Source: Desulfocapsa sp.
GTDB taxonomy: Bacteria; Desulfobacterota; Desulfobulbia; Desulfobulbales; Desulfocapsaceae
Assembly: GCA_029935135.1 (NCBI GenBank)
Contig: JAOZKX010000109.1
Location: 1 to 6,939, forward strand
Reading direction: 5' to 3'
DNA: 6,939 bases
Positions 6,076 to 6,939 of this stretch are shown piece by piece. The position numbers were made by a program, and so were the translations under genes. Position 1 is the stretch's first letter. Every line of letters starts with the position of its first letter. Under the pieces are notes generated by a model. It had not been told where the DNA came from. It made no database searches and worked only from the letters and a program-made list of their open reading frames with translations.

Positions 6076-6939
6076 TCCCCAGCAAACCTCGTATATATGC
6101 AACTACGGACTCTCCAAGAACAGAGAGTTCGTATCCTCCCTCAAGAATAGACAGGAGATTTCCATTGGTGAAATGCTCGGCCCATTTTTTTATCTCTTTG
6201 CCTAAAGTATAGTATACTTCAGTAGAGTAATGAAGCCCTGACATATCATCTTTTATATGGGCATCAAATCCTGCAGCAACGATGATTGCATCGGGCTGCC
6301 ACTTCTCGATTTGAGGAAGAATAACATCGCAGAGCAATTCTTTGACCTCTTTATCTGAGGCTCCAGGACGCAGGGGAAGATTGAGAATGGTCCCTTTTCC
6401 CGCTCCAATTCCATGTTCATCGGCGTATCCGGTCCCGGGATAACTGAAACTTGGGTGTTCGTGAATACTGATATAAAAGCTGCCGGCCTCTTCCTCAAAT
6501 GCGGACTGGATGCCGTTGCCATGATGGGCATCAAAATCAAAAATCAGGATCCTTTTCCGGCCATATTGATTTTGCCAATATCTGGCTGCCACAACCGCGT
6601 TATTAAAAAAGCAAAAACCAAAGGGAATATTGGCCTCTGCATGATGACCAGGTGGACGAACAAGACAAAAAACATTCTTAGCAGTACCCTTTTCTATACT
6701 TTCTATTGCTTTTATGCCTGCCCCTGCAGAAAGAGTGGCTACCTCATAGGAATCATAAGAGATCTGATTGTCAGTATGATCAATATAAGTTTGACCTGAC
6801 AACACAGCCTCTTCAAAGCGAAAAAGCCAGGCCTCTGTATGTACAGAAAGGAGATGCTCACGCTTAGCAGCAAAAGGAGAGGCGTTTATTGTATCACCAC
6901 CAAGGCCAGATAGGCAAATTGCCTCAGTTATGACATCAG
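6071..6939 (-). CDS. Histone deacetylase family protein (class II-type, Zn-dependent), 5' partial
   Basis: Arginase/deacetylase-fold hydrolase that would remove acetyl groups from lysine or from small acetylated amines. The frame is open to the window edge, so the true start lies beyond 6939. The GTG at 6805 is internal: codons upstream of it still read as family sequence (EHLLSVHTEAW). About 288 codons are visible, against roughly 310-380 in the family, so perhaps 20-60 N-terminal residues are missing. Numbering from the codon at 6805: the active-site His pair H54-H55 in RPPGHHAE (6641-6646); FGFCFFNN (62); metal ligands D92 and H94 in FDFDAHHGNG (D92 codon 6530-6532); the third metal ligand D181 in AAGFDAH (6263-6265); and catalytic Y225 in LEGGYE (6131-6133). 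All are intact, so it should be active. The RPPGHHA and GFCFFNN motifs resemble class II / acetylpolyamine-amidohydrolase-like members more than B. subtilis AcuC. First visible gene of the operon; its partner acetyltransferase may be the GNAT domain at the operon's end. Confidence 0.93.
   Translation of the reverse strand, partial: DVITEAICLSGLGGDTINASPFAAKREHLLSVHTEAWLFRFEEAVLSGQTYIDHTDNQISYDSYEVATLSAGAGIKAIESIEKGTAKNVFCLVRPPGHHAEANIPFGFCFFNNAVVAARYWQNQYGRKRILIFDFDAHHGNGIQSAFEEEAGSFYISIHEHPSFSYPGTGYADEHGIGAGKGTILNLPLRPGASDKEVKELLCDVILPQIEKWQPDAIIVAAGFDAHIKDDMSGLHYSTEVYYTLGKEIKKWAEHFTNGNLLSILEGGYELSVLGESVVAYIRGLLGK

Noticed and set aside
6413..6799. Plus-strand open frame of 128 codons opposite the deacetylase
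   Set aside because: It is antisense to the HDAC active-site motifs and has no domain of its own.
6803..6805. GTG as start of the deacetylase
   Set aside because: The frame continues upstream to the window edge with family-like sequence (EHLLSVHTEAW). A start here would also cut off part of the fold.

Overview
This window of about 6.9 kb is dense with bacterial genes and moderate in GC. It reads as anaerobe-type chromosomal DNA. A PAS/HisKA/HATPase/REC hybrid kinase beside an ADP-forming acyl-CoA synthetase and a CoA-transferase fused to a GNAT domain suggests a Desulfobacterota (deltaproteobacterial) sulfate reducer or relative. That assignment is inference from gene content and sequence style; there is no rRNA or other taxonomic marker here.

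Layout. Positions 1-1302 (+) hold the 3' part of a hybrid sensor histidine kinase whose start lies left of the window. A 49-bp gap (1303-1351) separates it from a converging block of four minus-strand genes that fills the rest. In transcription order these are: a class II-type histone-deacetylase-like protein (6939-6071, start outside the window), a 214-aa CBS-CBS-ACT protein (6034-5390), a fused alpha/beta ADP-forming acetyl/acyl-CoA synthetase (5389-3239), and an acetyl-CoA hydrolase/CoA-transferase with a C-terminal GNAT acetyltransferase (3229-1352). Gaps within the block are 36, 0 and 9 bp, so it is very probably one operon. Its promoter must lie beyond 6939.

How the genes fit together. 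The operon puts two ways of interconverting acetate (or another short acid) and its CoA thioester beside a putative protein acetyltransferase domain, a putative deacetylase and a small-molecule-sensing CBS/ACT protein. This is the same set of functions as the Bacillus subtilis acuABC locus next to acsA (GNAT AcuA, CBS-ACT AcuB, HDAC-like AcuC, acetyl-CoA synthetase). Here the synthetase is the ADP-forming type, the GNAT is fused to a CoA-transferase, and the deacetylase looks class II rather than AcuC-like. The simplest reading is an acyl-CoA metabolism operon that carries its own reversible lysine-acetylation control. All catalytic residues I could check are present. No mobile element, CRISPR array, tRNA or rRNA gene was seen.
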